The notes beneath the pieces were generated by a model. It saw only the letters and a program-made list of their open reading frames with translations. It was not told where the DNA came from and did not search any database. From NCBI GenBank assembly GCA_020049895.1, contig JAGVLE010000013.1, positions 28,523 to 92,522 on the forward strand: 64,000 bases of DNA, in the 5' to 3' direction. The translations under genes and the position numbers were made by a program. This document shows, in pieces, positions 1 to 8,496 of the stretch (positions are counted from its first letter, which is position 1; every line of letters begins with the position of its first letter). Source of the DNA: Alphaproteobacteria bacterium (GTDB taxonomy: Bacteria > Pseudomonadota > Alphaproteobacteria > UBA9655).

Positions 1-168
<168 letters not shown>

Positions 169-178
169 AGGATTAACA

Positions 179-1300
179 ATGATGAAAATTTTACTATTAG
201 GGTCTGCATTAATGATAGGTCTTGGGACATCGTCTTATGCAGTCAAGCAAATCGTTGTCGGTCCCGAAGATACCGTATACGGGATTGCCGCTCGAGAAGG
301 TATTCTTACCCAATCTCTTATTTCCAGCAACAATCTCACCCCTCCTTATGGGCTTACTCCTGGACAAACCTTGATAGTTCCTGCTCTTAACGAGCATATG
401 GCAGGATCTGGCGAGACTCTGAAGAGCATAGCCGATGTTTATGGGGTCAATGTGGATGTATTAGCTCAAGAAAACAACTACTTACCTTCCTATACGATTA
501 GAAAAGGAGACATGCTTGTCGTTCCTCCGCGGGATACAAAATCTCTGACAGAAACTTTTATGACCCCTCCTGCCGAGATTACATCTACGTCTTTAGAGCC
601 ACTCCCTCTTGTTAAACCAGCTCTAGAAACAGGAGCTGCGGGCGTTACTCCACTAGGAGCGGGTGTTGCTACACTAGGAACTGGAGTCGTCACAGCAGGG
701 CCTCTCCCCTCCGATATCGCTGAAGAACTTGCACGAGACCTCGGAAACCCTTCTGCAGAAAAAACGTCTCTTATGGGTAATCTTGCCAAAAAGAAGGAAG
801 AGGCTCCTGTAGAGGATGACGCTCTTGCAAAAAAGAAAGAAGAAGAAAAAAAGAAGGCTAAAAAAGAAGAAAAGAAAAAAGAGAAAGAGAAAGAGAAAAA
901 GGAAGAAAAGGTTGAAAAACCTGCTGAAGTTACGTTTGTCTGGCCTGTTGAAGGGGCGGTTATTAAAGACTTTACCGCAGGAAATCATGATGGAATTAAT
1001 ATTAAAGTAGAGGAAGGAACCCCCGTAAAAGCGGCGGCCTCCGGAGAAGTCATTTACGTGGGAAATGAGATTAAAAACTTAGGAAATCTTGTGCTTGTTA
1101 AACACGACAACGGCTATGTAACGGCTTATTCTCACCTGTCAGAGACCCTTGTTAAAAAAGGCGATACCGTTAAACAGGGCGCTCAGCTTGCCACTGCAGG
1201 ATCCTCAGGAGAGGTTTCTTCTCCACAGCTCCACTTTGAGATAAGGGAAGGAAAGAAGCCTATTAACCCCATGAATAAGCTTAACGGGAGTAACGAGTAG
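179..1300 (+). CDS. LysM / degenerate LytM (M23) envelope protein, NlpD/DipM-type
   Basis: 373 residues: an N-terminal signal peptide (about 1-22), two LysM peptidoglycan-binding domains (about 24-68 and 72-117), a Pro/Thr/Gly-rich stretch, a very Lys/Glu-rich linker (about 200-250) and a C-terminal LytM domain (about 252-368). Active LytM enzymes bind zinc through HxxxD and HxH. Here the first motif is H270-DGI-N274 (Asp replaced by Asn) and the second is Q350-L-H352 (first His lost). This suggests a non-catalytic amidase activator, as in NlpD, EnvC or Caulobacter DipM, acting in the periplasm during cell separation. A second ATG lies one codon in; AAGGA precedes the first. The gene follows serS by 10 bases. 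Confidence 0.85.
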   Translation: MMKILLLGSALMIGLGTSSYAVKQIVVGPEDTVYGIAAREGILTQSLISSNNLTPPYGLTPGQTLIVPALNEHMAGSGETLKSIADVYGVNVDVLAQENNYLPSYTIRKGDMLVVPPRDTKSLTETFMTPPAEITSTSLEPLPLVKPALETGAAGVTPLGAGVATLGTGVVTAGPLPSDIAEELARDLGNPSAEKTSLMGNLAKKKEEAPVEDDALAKKKEEEKKKAKKEEKKKEKEKEKKEEKVEKPAEVTFVWPVEGAVIKDFTAGNHDGINIKVEEGTPVKAAASGEVIYVGNEIKNLGNLVLVKHDNGYVTAYSHLSETLVKKGDTVKQGAQLATAGSSGEVSSPQLHFEIREGKKPINPMNKLNGSNE

Positions 1301-1306
1301 CCTCTG

Positions 1307-1564
1307 TTACTCGACTCCCTCATCCATTCCTAAGGCCGATAGATAGAGGCTTAAAAGCTCTTCTTCTTCGCGGCGATCTTGGGTTTCCATTTTGCGAATT
1401 TTTACGACTTTGCGAATGATTTTTGCATCAAACCCTGTGCCTTTAGCTTCAGCCAACACATCACGGATATGCTCTAAAACAGCCGCCTTCTCTTCTTCCA
1501 ACCGCTCAATCCGTTCGATAAAAGTCTTTAATTGGTTTGCTGAAATACCGCCAACATCACTCAT
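1307..1564 (-). CDS. gapR: GapR-type DUF2312 nucleoid-associated protein
   Basis: 85 residues beginning MSDVGGISANQLKTFIERIE, followed by LEEEKA and then KGTGFDAKIIRKVVKIRK. This is the signature of the alphaproteobacterial DUF2312/GapR family: small, helical, coiled-coil proteins that bind overtwisted AT-rich DNA ahead of replication forks and assist topoisomerases. An in-frame ATG 15 bases upstream (1579) is less likely, because the AAGGAG ribosome site sits inside that extension, 7 bases before the chosen start. The gene is convergent with the LytM gene and only 6 bases from it; the join can form short hairpins (for example 1288-1294 with 1306-1312). Confidence 0.9.
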   Translation of the reverse strand: MSDVGGISANQLKTFIERIERLEEEKAAVLEHIRDVLAEAKGTGFDAKIIRKVVKIRKMETQDRREEEELLSLYLSALGMDEGVE

Positions 1565-1764
1565 GTCTTTCTCCTTCATAAAAATACGTATTGAAAATCT
1601 TATACGCGAGGAACGATCAGACAGACAATCGTTTTCTTAGAACTTTAGGTGTGTGTTGCAAAAAAATTACTTGAATTTTTCGTAAATTAAATTTAAATTT
1701 CATCGAAAATGATATTTTTTGTCTGTGCAGAGAAGCCTATGCACGGTAGGGAGGACACAAGGCT

Positions 1765-2820
1765 ATTTTTATTCACAAACGAGCGCGACGCTTGCTGCGT
1801 CAGCTTTCTTTGCCGACGCCTATTCAAAAATACTTTTCTCATGATGTTTGGAAGCTGGATCTCAGCAACAACACGAACCCGTACGCAGGGGTATTTGCTG
1901 AGTACCCGGACACTCTTCAAACGGCTTTAAAAGATCAATATATAAAGAAACTTTTGGAGCTTGATGGACTAGAGAACCGAGGCATTTCTGCGGATAATGT
2001 TCTCTTTACTGTAGGGTCTCTAGAAGGCATAGATCTTCTTCTAAGAACTTTGGGAGATCCTTGTCAAGATAGTGTTTGCGTTCCTCATCCTACGTTTTCA
2101 GCCTATGAACATTGGGCGTGTTTGCATAATCTTAAGGTAATAAGGATGCCTCTTGAAGGGAACGCGTTAAGCTCTCTTTCTTTCAAAAAAATTATAGAAA
2201 TAAACCCAAAAATGGTTTTCTTATGCAGCCCGAATAATCCTACGGGAACGTTGCTTGATGCGACCCTTATCCCACCTTTGTGTGAGAAATTGGAAGGGTT
2301 TGTCGTTGTGGATGAGGCGTATATGGAGTTTTCAAATGCGTGCTCTTTCATGCCCCTTCTTGAAAAATATGACAATTTGATTATCTTGAGGACATTCTCC
2401 AAAGCGTGGGGTCTTGCGGGCTTGCGCTGTGGAGTGATTCTTGCCCATCCCTATCTTATCTATGCATTGCGTCATACACAGCTTCCTTTTGGATTTTCTA
2501 CCTTTGCTCAACAAAGAGTAAGGGAGTGCCTTGAAAACTCTGAACTTCTGCAATGTTCCTGGGACATATTGAAAGAAAGTCGCAATCATTTAGTCCAAGC
2601 GTTAGAACCTCTTTCTGCAGTTGCAAAAGTATTTCCGAGCGAGACAAATTTTATCTTTATAATTTTGAGGGAATTTAAGAAAACAATGGCTCTTTTAAAA
2701 AGGAATCACATCCTTGTGGCGGATTGGTCCTCTGCTTTTCCTAACGCTATTCGTGTTTCTGTAGGGACACCTGAGCATAATTCCCGCTTCTTAGACGTTA
2801 TGCTCCAAGCGTCTTTATGA
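1765..2820 (+). CDS. HisC-like PLP-dependent aminotransferase, start uncertain
   Basis: A fold-type I aminotransferase of the histidinol-phosphate aminotransferase family. Visible motifs are the substrate-site SPNNPTG, VVDEAYMEF (PLP-binding Asp and Tyr) and RTFSKAWGLAGLRCG, whose Lys should form the PLP Schiff base. It would transfer an amino group between glutamate and histidinol phosphate or an aromatic keto acid. No other his gene is visible here, so the substrate is unknown. The frame opens after a TAG at 1747-1749 and has no ATG before the conserved core. The options are ATT at 1765, about 10 bases after a strong GGGAGG (1749-1754), or TTG at 1792 with no ribosome site. I extended to 1765 on that basis; 1792 is the conservative choice. 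Confidence 0.75.
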   Translation: MFIHKRARRLLRQLSLPTPIQKYFSHDVWKLDLSNNTNPYAGVFAEYPDTLQTALKDQYIKKLLELDGLENRGISADNVLFTVGSLEGIDLLLRTLGDPCQDSVCVPHPTFSAYEHWACLHNLKVIRMPLEGNALSSLSFKKIIEINPKMVFLCSPNNPTGTLLDATLIPPLCEKLEGFVVVDEAYMEFSNACSFMPLLEKYDNLIILRTFSKAWGLAGLRCGVILAHPYLIYALRHTQLPFGFSTFAQQRVRECLENSELLQCSWDILKESRNHLVQALEPLSAVAKVFPSETNFIFIILREFKKTMALLKRNHILVADWSSAFPNAIRVSVGTPEHNSRFLDVMLQASL

Positions 2821-2861
2821 AACGTGGATTAAGAGTAGTGTGTTTCCTTCGTTTCTTTAAT

Positions 2862-3062
2862 CTACTCTCCCACAGGAATGGGGAATGAGGGAAGAGCTAT
2901 CAAAAATCCTTTGTTTGAAGATGTATAGAGGACAGGCCTTCCTGTGGTATCGGTAAGGATATAATCGGTATTTTCAAGAGCTATACTTTTTTCAAAGGCC
3001 CAAAATATCGCGCCTAAGGCCACAAGAATAATAATAGCGGTTTTTCTGACACTTATTTCCAT
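2862..3062 (-). CDS. small single-span membrane or secreted protein, unknown
   Basis: 66 residues with an N-terminal hydrophobic helix (about 8-24, TAIIILVALGAIFWAF) and a polar tail of about 40 residues containing TDTTGRPVLYTSS. A GGAG lies 8 bases before the ATG, which favours real translation. I do not recognise the family. It could be a membrane-anchored periplasmic peptide. It is convergent with the aminotransferase gene and divergent from gltX; overlapping inverted repeats between 2827 and 2868 lie at the convergent end and may help end transcription. Confidence 0.5.
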   Translation of the reverse strand: MEISVRKTAIIILVALGAIFWAFEKSIALENTDYILTDTTGRPVLYTSSNKGFLIALPSFPIPVGE

Positions 3063-3202
3063 CTTTTTTTCTCCATTTTCATAGCTCTTCCAGCAGAATA
3101 CGCGGAGAAAGATTAATAAACCGTTAATGTGGTTTACCTGCTTGATTTTCTTCTAAGGTCTGGGTACTTCTGAAATAGATTCATTAGTGAAAAGAGAAAA
3201 TC

Positions 3203-4609
3203 ATGACTGTTATTGTTCGCTTTGCTCCTTCCCCCACCGGCTACCTTCATATTGGGTCTGCCAGGACAGCCTTATTTAATTGGCTGTTCGCTCGCCATCA
3301 TAAGGGGAAAATGTTGCTGCGGATTGAAGACACAGATCGAGCACGTTCAACCGAAGCTGCTGTTGAGGCTATTTATAAGGGGCTGGAATGGCTCGGCATT
3401 GCGTGGGATGAAACTCCGGTTCATCAATTTGCACGCAAAGAACGACACCAAGAAGTGGCCTATGAGCTTTTAAGTAAAGGGCTGGCTTATCGCTGTTATT
3501 GTAGTGTGGAAGAATTAGAAGCCATGCGGGAAGAGGCTCGAGCAAAGAATTTACCCCCTCGTTATGATGGTCGCTGGCGGGACAGATCTCCTGAAGAGGC
3601 GCCTGAGGGAATTGCCCCTGTGATCCGCTTCAAGTCTCCCCAAAATGGAGACACAGTGATTCATGATCTTGTCCAGGGAGACGTACGTGTGTCCAATGCT
3701 CAGCTGGATGACATGGTCCTTTTAAGGGGAGATGGAAATCCTACCTTTAATCTCTCTGTCGTTGTAGATGATCATGATATGGGGATTACGCATATTATCC
3801 GGGGAGATGACCACCTTACCAATATGTTCCGTCAGTTTCATATTTTTAAAGCTATGGAATGGGAAACGCCCCACTACGGACACATTCCCCTTATTCATGG
3901 GGCCGATGGCGCAAAGCTGTCAAAACGCCATGGAGCTATGGGGGTAGAGGCTTATCAAGAGATGGGATTTTTGCCAGAAGCGCTACGAAATTACTTACTA
4001 CGCTTGGGCTGGAGCCATGGGGATGCGGAAGTTATTTCAACTGACCAAGCCATTGAGTGGTTTGATTTAGATCATGTGGGTAAATCCCCATCTCGTTTTG
4101 ATTTTGTCAAACTAACAAGCCTCAATGGTCACTATATTCGGGAAGCCGACAACCTTTATCTCGTAGACAAGGTAATCCCTTTTATTGAAAAGAAAAGCGG
4201 TTTAACGGTAACTGCAGAAGCCAAAGATATTTTGCAACGGGGAATGACGGGACTTAAACAACGCGCAAAGACACTGATAGAACTTGCAGACAATTGCGTG
4301 TTTTATATTCAAGCGCCTGTTCTTGAAGCAGAAGCCCAGGCCTTACTCATACCCGATTTATCTCTCTTGAAAATCATAGAAAACCGGCTTTCTCTGACTC
4401 ATGAGACGGAGTGGACGGAAGCACATCTTGAGGAAGAAATGCGAGCTGTTGCAGACGCACAAGGTCTTAAACTCGGAAAAATTGCCCAGCCCTTGCGGCT
4501 TGCCTTAACCGGGAAAACCGTGTCTCCTAGCGTATTTGAAATTATGCACGTTCTCGGAAAAGAGAAGAGTCTGAATAGGATCTCTACCGCCCTTAGTCTA
4601 TCGATTTAG
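3203..4609 (+). CDS. gltX: glutamyl-tRNA synthetase
   Basis: 468 residues, full length for bacterial GluRS. The class I motifs are clear: FAPSPTGYLHIGSARTAL with the HIGH-type HIGS at 16-19, and KLSKR at 238-242. The Rossmann catalytic domain is followed by the helical anticodon-binding domain (about 320-468), so this is not the short GluQ paralogue. It charges tRNA-Glu. Many alphaproteobacteria make Gln-tRNA by charging tRNA-Gln with Glu and amidating it with GatCAB, so this enzyme may be non-discriminating. That cannot be decided here. Confidence 0.95.
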   Translation: MTVIVRFAPSPTGYLHIGSARTALFNWLFARHHKGKMLLRIEDTDRARSTEAAVEAIYKGLEWLGIAWDETPVHQFARKERHQEVAYELLSKGLAYRCYCSVEELEAMREEARAKNLPPRYDGRWRDRSPEEAPEGIAPVIRFKSPQNGDTVIHDLVQGDVRVSNAQLDDMVLLRGDGNPTFNLSVVVDDHDMGITHIIRGDDHLTNMFRQFHIFKAMEWETPHYGHIPLIHGADGAKLSKRHGAMGVEAYQEMGFLPEALRNYLLRLGWSHGDAEVISTDQAIEWFDLDHVGKSPSRFDFVKLTSLNGHYIREADNLYLVDKVIPFIEKKSGLTVTAEAKDILQRGMTGLKQRAKTLIELADNCVFYIQAPVLEAEAQALLIPDLSLLKIIENRLSLTHETEWTEAHLEEEMRAVADAQGLKLGKIAQPLRLALTGKTVSPSVFEIMHVLGKEKSLNRISTALSLSI

Positions 4610-4615
4610 GTTAAA

Positions 4616-4697
4616 GAACCCGCAGGTTGCAAGTGATCAACAAGACAGGATTACCAAGTTTTATCTTGACTCCTCCCTGCAGTTCTTTTTACACTTG
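4616..4697 (+). promoter_or_regulatory. structured gltX 3' end / leader region
   Basis: GAACCCGCAGG (4616-4626) can pair, with a small bulge, with CCTGCAGTTC (4676-4685), which is followed by TTTTT. CAAGTG (4630-4635) can pair with CACTTG (4692-4697). The first pairing resembles a long-loop intrinsic terminator for gltX. The alternative could belong to a leader of the downstream binding-protein genes. Which is right cannot be told from sequence alone. Confidence 0.35.
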
Positions 4698-4729
4698 AAA
4701 AATAATCATTAGCAAAATTGGAGGAGATA

Positions 4730-4873
4730 ATGAAGACACGCGCATATAAGACTTTGTCCTTTGTATCTCCTTGTTGGCGATGGGAAAGCTTATGTTATTA
4801 CCCCTTTTCCCGTCAAATTTTGCCAATGAGAGAGACCCATGACCCGTTTAAACTGTTTTCAAGCCACCCTTAA
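4730..4873 (+). CDS. upstream small ORF with Trp codons (possible leader peptide)
   Basis: A 47-codon frame whose ATG is 5 bases after a near-consensus GGAGG (4720-4724), a stronger ribosome site than that of the next gene. Residues 14-18 are PCWRW: Trp codons at 4775-4777 and 4781-4783 sit just before GGGAAA (4782-4787), which can pair with TTTCCC (4806-4811). The frame ends at 4873, inside the following TrpX-type gene that starts at 4839 in another frame, so ribosomes could couple the two. It could be a regulatory leader or chance. No U-rich terminator follows the hairpin, so classical attenuation is not shown. Confidence 0.35.
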   Translation: MKTRAYKTLSFVSPCWRWESLCYYPFSRQILPMRETHDPFKLFSSHP

Positions 4874-5801
4874 AGTTCTTAGCTTTTTCAGCTTTTTTCT
4901 TTCGTCCATTGCCTATTCTGATCCTAAAGTCATTGGGATTACGCAAATTGTGGACCATCCTTCCCTTAATGCTATCCGTGAAGGCGTTTTAGAATCCCTT
5001 GCGCAGCAAGGATTTAAAGAAGGCTCTGAGTTCACAGTTATCTTTGAAAATGCTCAAGGGAATCCAACAACAGCAGCACAAATTGCCAAAAAATTTGCAA
5101 GCCTACCCTTGGATGTCATTGTTCCCATTACAACCCCGTCTGCTCAAGCCATCGCCCAGCAAGTGAAAACGATTCCTATTGTTTTTGCAGCTATTACGGA
5201 TCCTCTGGCCGCCAAAATTGTAATGTCTTTTGACCGTCCAGGAGGAAATGTAACGGGCGTGGCAGATATTCCGCCCCTTAAGCAACAGCTTGCTTTCATC
5301 AAAAAAGCTGTTCCTTCTCTTAAAACGCTAGGAATCATTTACAATCCTGGGGAAGTCAACATGGTCTCTTTTGTCGAGAAAATGAAAATACTTGCCAAAC
5401 AAGAGCACATTACCCTTCTAACAGCTGCCGCTCCCAAATCGGTGGACGTGCAAGCCGCCGCCCAAAGCTTGATAGAGCGCGTAGATGCCATTTTTATAGG
5501 AAATGACAATACGATAGTCTCTGGTCTTGAGCCGCTTGTTAAAATATGCTTAAACTTTAAAAAGCCGCTTTTTATGAGCGATCCTGATTCTGTGGAACGA
5601 GGTGCTTTTGCAGCCCACGCCTATGATCAGCGAAAAATTGGCCAACAAGTGGGAGTGATGGTGGCAAAAATCCTTAAGGGTAAAAGTCCAGGAAATTTAC
5701 CGGTGGAAACACCGCAGAACTTAGAGGTTTTTACAAACCACACGACAGCCCAGGTCATCAACCTTCCTCCTCCTACTGCTCACTCATCTTCGGAGAAATG
5801 A
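4839..5801 (+). CDS. ABC transporter substrate-binding protein, TrpX-type family (copy 1)
   Basis: 320 residues with a signal peptide (about 1-26), followed by the periplasmic-binding fold of the ABC_sub_bind family (COG2984, which includes TrpX). Family features include VIGITQIVDHPSLNAIREG, ENAQGNPTTAAQIAKKF, VFAAITDPLAAKIV, LGIIYNPGE and IFIGNDNTIVSGLE. The family is linked to uptake of tryptophan or other aromatic compounds, but the ligand here is not known. Its stop overlaps the ATG of a paralogue (ATGA). No permease or ATPase partner follows, which is unusual because TrpX is normally encoded with TrpY and TrpZ. Confidence 0.85.
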   Translation: MTRLNCFQATLKVLSFFSFFLSSIAYSDPKVIGITQIVDHPSLNAIREGVLESLAQQGFKEGSEFTVIFENAQGNPTTAAQIAKKFASLPLDVIVPITTPSAQAIAQQVKTIPIVFAAITDPLAAKIVMSFDRPGGNVTGVADIPPLKQQLAFIKKAVPSLKTLGIIYNPGEVNMVSFVEKMKILAKQEHITLLTAAAPKSVDVQAAAQSLIERVDAIFIGNDNTIVSGLEPLVKICLNFKKPLFMSDPDSVERGAFAAHAYDQRKIGQQVGVMVAKILKGKSPGNLPVETPQNLEVFTNHTTAQVINLPPPTAHSSSEK

Positions 5802-6745
5802 ACATGCACTTTTTATTACGATTTTTCTCTGTAGGTCTTTTGGGATGGTGTACAAGCGCTATTGCAACACCTAGCGTTCATGTAGCGGTTGGCCAAATCG
5901 TGGAACACCCCGCTCTTGATATGCTTCGTCAAGGCTTGAAAGAAGGACTAGAAGCCAAGGGATATAAAGAAGGCGAAACGCTCGTTTGGACGTATGAGAA
6001 TGCCCAAGGAAACCCAACAACAGCTGTCCAGATCGGACACAAATTTGTGAGTCTTCAGCCTACTGTCATTGTCACTCTGTCCTCCCCTATGACCCAAGCA
6101 ACAGCAAGCGCAACAAGCACAGTCCCTATTGTGTTTGGAGCCGTCACAGATCCAAGTGCTGCAAAGCTTACCAACTCTCCTAACATTACGGGACTGACAG
6201 ATTTTGTATCTCCGGAAAAACAAGTTGAGCTTGTGCGTAATATCCTCCCCCATCTCAAAACAATTGGCGTTATTTACAATGCAGGAGAAGCAAACTCTCG
6301 CAAGCAAGTGGAGGCTTTGAAAGCTGTCGCGGGTCCGCTAAACTTGACGGTTATTGAGACCACAGTCTCCAAAACAAGTGACGTATCGAGTGTTGCAAAA
6401 TCGCTTGTTGGACGCGTGGATGCCATCGTATTGCCTACAGATAATACGGTGATTTCAGCCTTAGAATCGATCTTAAAGATTGGAACACATTATAAAATCC
6501 CTGTTTTTGGAAGCGATGTGGATATTGTGCGGCGAGGAGCTGTGGCCGCCTATGGAGTAGATTGGCGGGAATCAGGTCTAGATCTTGCGGAGATCGTAGC
6601 GCCTCTCCTCAAAGGTGGGACCATCAAAATTCTTCCTATTCAACATCCAAAAAAGCTAGTCCTGCATATTAATCATGAGGCTGCAAGAAAGATGGGAGCT
6701 GTTCTTTCTCACGATCTTCAGCAAAAAGCAGACAAAGTTTTTTAG
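5798..6745 (+). CDS. ABC transporter substrate-binding protein, TrpX-type family (copy 2)
   Basis: 315 residues, clearly a tandem paralogue of the preceding gene. It shares VGQIVEHPALDMLRQGL, YENAQGNPTTAVQIGHKF, IVFGAVTDPSAAKL, IGVIYNAGEANS and PTDNTVISALESIL. A signal peptide covers about residues 1-23. The start overlaps the previous stop by 4 bases, so translation is probably coupled; a second ATG two codons in (5804) is also possible. The divergence between the copies suggests different ligands rather than dosage. The next gene, atpI, begins 7 bases after the stop, so all may share a transcript despite unrelated roles. Confidence 0.85.
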   Translation: MNMHFLLRFFSVGLLGWCTSAIATPSVHVAVGQIVEHPALDMLRQGLKEGLEAKGYKEGETLVWTYENAQGNPTTAVQIGHKFVSLQPTVIVTLSSPMTQATASATSTVPIVFGAVTDPSAAKLTNSPNITGLTDFVSPEKQVELVRNILPHLKTIGVIYNAGEANSRKQVEALKAVAGPLNLTVIETTVSKTSDVSSVAKSLVGRVDAIVLPTDNTVISALESILKIGTHYKIPVFGSDVDIVRRGAVAAYGVDWRESGLDLAEIVAPLLKGGTIKILPIQHPKKLVLHINHEAARKMGAVLSHDLQQKADKVF

Positions 6746-6752
6746 GGCGCCC

Positions 6753-7058
6753 ATGAACAAAGGAAAAAAAGTGCACGACACCACACTCTCTGCTCTCAAA
6801 CATCGCATAGAAAACGCTAAAAAAGGCGTTAAGAAGCCTTCTATTCGAAGAGAAGCACCTTCTACCACCCTCGGGAAATTCCTAAACGTGGGAATGGAGT
6901 TTGTGGCAGGCATTCTTGCGGGTGTGGGTGGAGGTCTTTTTGTTGATTGGCTATGTGGCACTTCCCCTTGGGGATTAATTTCTTTGTTTATCCTTGGCTC
7001 GTGCGCAGGGTTTTTGAATGTTTACCGCACCCTCACCACCTTAATGAAAAAGTCATAA
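6753..7058 (+). CDS. atpI: ATP synthase assembly protein I
   Basis: About 101 residues: a basic N-terminus, then two hydrophobic helices (about 48-68 and 72-93) with GILAGVGGGLFVDWLCGTSPW, typical of AtpI. It assists assembly of the c-ring and possibly Mg2+ supply. It heads an F0 cluster in the order atpI-atpB-atpE-atpF'-atpF. The open frame extends upstream to 6675, but that would overlap the binding-protein gene by about 70 bases. The ATG at 6753 fits the family length. A GTG at 6770, preceded by AAAGGA, is an alternative. Confidence 0.85.
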   Translation: MNKGKKVHDTTLSALKHRIENAKKGVKKPSIRREAPSTTLGKFLNVGMEFVAGILAGVGGGLFVDWLCGTSPWGLISLFILGSCAGFLNVYRTLTTLMKKS

Positions 7059-7062
7059 GTCT

Positions 7063-7785
7063 ATGCTAGATCCTCTTCATCAATTTGAAATCCATACCCT
7101 TTTTCCCCTCACAATAGACGGGGTAAATATTTCTTTTACAAATTCATCTCTTTTTATGGTGATTGCCGTTTTAGCAGCCACGTTTTTCCTTTCAGGCGGA
7201 ATAGCCTCAGCTCAGTTGATTCCTGGACGCTGGCAAGCAATGGTTGAGATGATCTACAGCTTTGTTGCGAATCTTTTGGAGGAAACAGCAGGCCTTAAGG
7301 GGCGCAGGTATTTTCCTTTTATTTTCACTTTGTTTATGTTCATTCTAATGGGAAATCTTGTTGGAATGGTTCCTTATGGATTTACCTTTACAAGTCATAT
7401 TATCGTAACCTTTGGTCTTGCTATGGTTGCCGTTGGATTCGCCACGCTTATTGGGTTTATGCGTCATGGGATTCGTTATTTCACCTTTCTTGTCCCGCAA
7501 GGAACCCCTGTTTACATGCTTCCCTTGATTGTTCCTATTGAGATGCTCTCTTATCTTTCCCGCCCGATTAGCCTTTCTGTTCGATTGTTTGCGAATATGA
7601 TGGCAGGGCATACGATGCTTAAGGTATTTGCAGGATTTACAGTAGCCCTTGGAATTTTTGGGGTTGCACCTTTAGCTATAAACGTTATTCTTACAGGGTT
7701 TGAGATTCTCATTGCCATATTACAGGCCTATGTGTTTACAATCTTAACTTGTATCTATTTTCATGATGCAATCCACTTACATTAA
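7063..7785 (+). CDS. atpB: ATP synthase F0 subunit a
   Basis: 240 residues, polytopic. The conserved SVRLFANMMAGH segment carries Arg174, the essential residue that faces the c-ring carboxylate. The C-terminal helix contains LIAILQAYVFTILTCIYFHDA. The protein forms the proton half-channels in the inner membrane. It follows atpI by 4 bases. Confidence 0.96.
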   Translation: MLDPLHQFEIHTLFPLTIDGVNISFTNSSLFMVIAVLAATFFLSGGIASAQLIPGRWQAMVEMIYSFVANLLEETAGLKGRRYFPFIFTLFMFILMGNLVGMVPYGFTFTSHIIVTFGLAMVAVGFATLIGFMRHGIRYFTFLVPQGTPVYMLPLIVPIEMLSYLSRPISLSVRLFANMMAGHTMLKVFAGFTVALGIFGVAPLAINVILTGFEILIAILQAYVFTILTCIYFHDAIHLH

Positions 7786-7800
7786 AAAGGAGATATAACA

Positions 7801-8025
7801 ATGGACGTTGAAGCCGCACGTATGATTGGAGCGGGCCTTGCTGTGATGGCACTGGCTGGAGTTGGTTTGGGGATAGGGCTTATTTTTTCGGCACTTATTA
7901 ACTCAACTGCTCGGAACCCTTCTGTACGCGAGCAAATCTTCCCCTTAGCAATTCTTGGTTTTGCATTGACAGAAGCTGTTGCGCTTTTTGCACTTTTGAT
8001 TGCCTTTCTCATTTTGTTCAAATAA
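7801..8025 (+). CDS. atpE: ATP synthase F0 subunit c
   Basis: 74 residues forming a two-helix hairpin. The glycine-rich first helix ([20 protein letters not shown]) and the polar loop TARNPS are typical. Glu58 in ALTEAVALF is the ion-carrying carboxylate. The residues around it look like a proton rather than a sodium type. An AAGGAG lies 6-7 bases before the ATG, stronger than its neighbours' sites, which suits the high copy number of this subunit. Confidence 0.96.
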   Translation: MDVEAARMIGAGLAVMALAGVGLGIGLIFSALINSTARNPSVREQIFPLAILGFALTEAVALFALLIAFLILFK

Positions 8026-8034
8026 AGAGAGCCA

Positions 8035-8496
8035 ATGCCTCAGTTAGACATTTCAACATTTGTATCCCAACTTTTCTGGCTAGGCCTGTGTTTTCTTTTT
8101 CTTTACTTGATGCTTTCTCGTAAAGTGTTGCCACGCATTGGCAAAATTTTCGGACAGCGCAAGGAAGCCTTGGAAGATAAAATTAATCAGGCAAGCGTCT
8201 ATCGAGATGAAGCTGAGGCTTTGCTCGCCAAATACGAGCAAGCTCTTGCCGTTGCACGGGAAGAAGCTCATGAGAAATCTACCACTGTGCTGCAAGCCTT
8301 TTCAGCGGAAATGGCCCACAGGAAACAAGCGCATCTTGACTCCATGACAACGCGCTTACGGGGGGAAGAAGAGAAACTCTATCAAGCACGGCAAGATATA
8401 AATTCAAAGCTGCAAGGAATGGCGGAAGAGATCGCCCAGGCCGTTCTTGAGAAACTTACCGACAAACCTTACCCTCTTAAGGGATTACGAAAATGA
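8035..8496 (+). CDS. atpF': ATP synthase F0 subunit b' (first b-type subunit)
   Basis: 153 residues: an N-terminal membrane helix (FVSQLFWLGLCFLFLYLML) followed by a long charged helical segment. PQLDISTFVSQLFWL is the usual start of alphaproteobacterial b' subunits. Paired b and b' subunits form the peripheral stalk heterodimer. The stop overlaps the start of the second b subunit by 4 bases. The F1 genes are not in this window, as expected where F0 and F1 operons are separate. Confidence 0.9.
   Translation: MPQLDISTFVSQLFWLGLCFLFLYLMLSRKVLPRIGKIFGQRKEALEDKINQASVYRDEAEALLAKYEQALAVAREEAHEKSTTVLQAFSAEMAHRKQAHLDSMTTRLRGEEEKLYQARQDINSKLQGMAEEIAQAVLEKLTDKPYPLKGLRK

Noticed and set aside
674..988. 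Minus-strand frame of 104 residues rich in Phe and Leu
   Set aside because: It is the complement of the Lys/Glu-rich linker codons of the LytM protein; no ribosome site.
1709..1930. 73-codon frame overlapping the aminotransferase start
   Set aside because: No protein-like pattern and a different frame from the conserved enzyme; considered as a frameshifted N-terminus but it does not resemble one.
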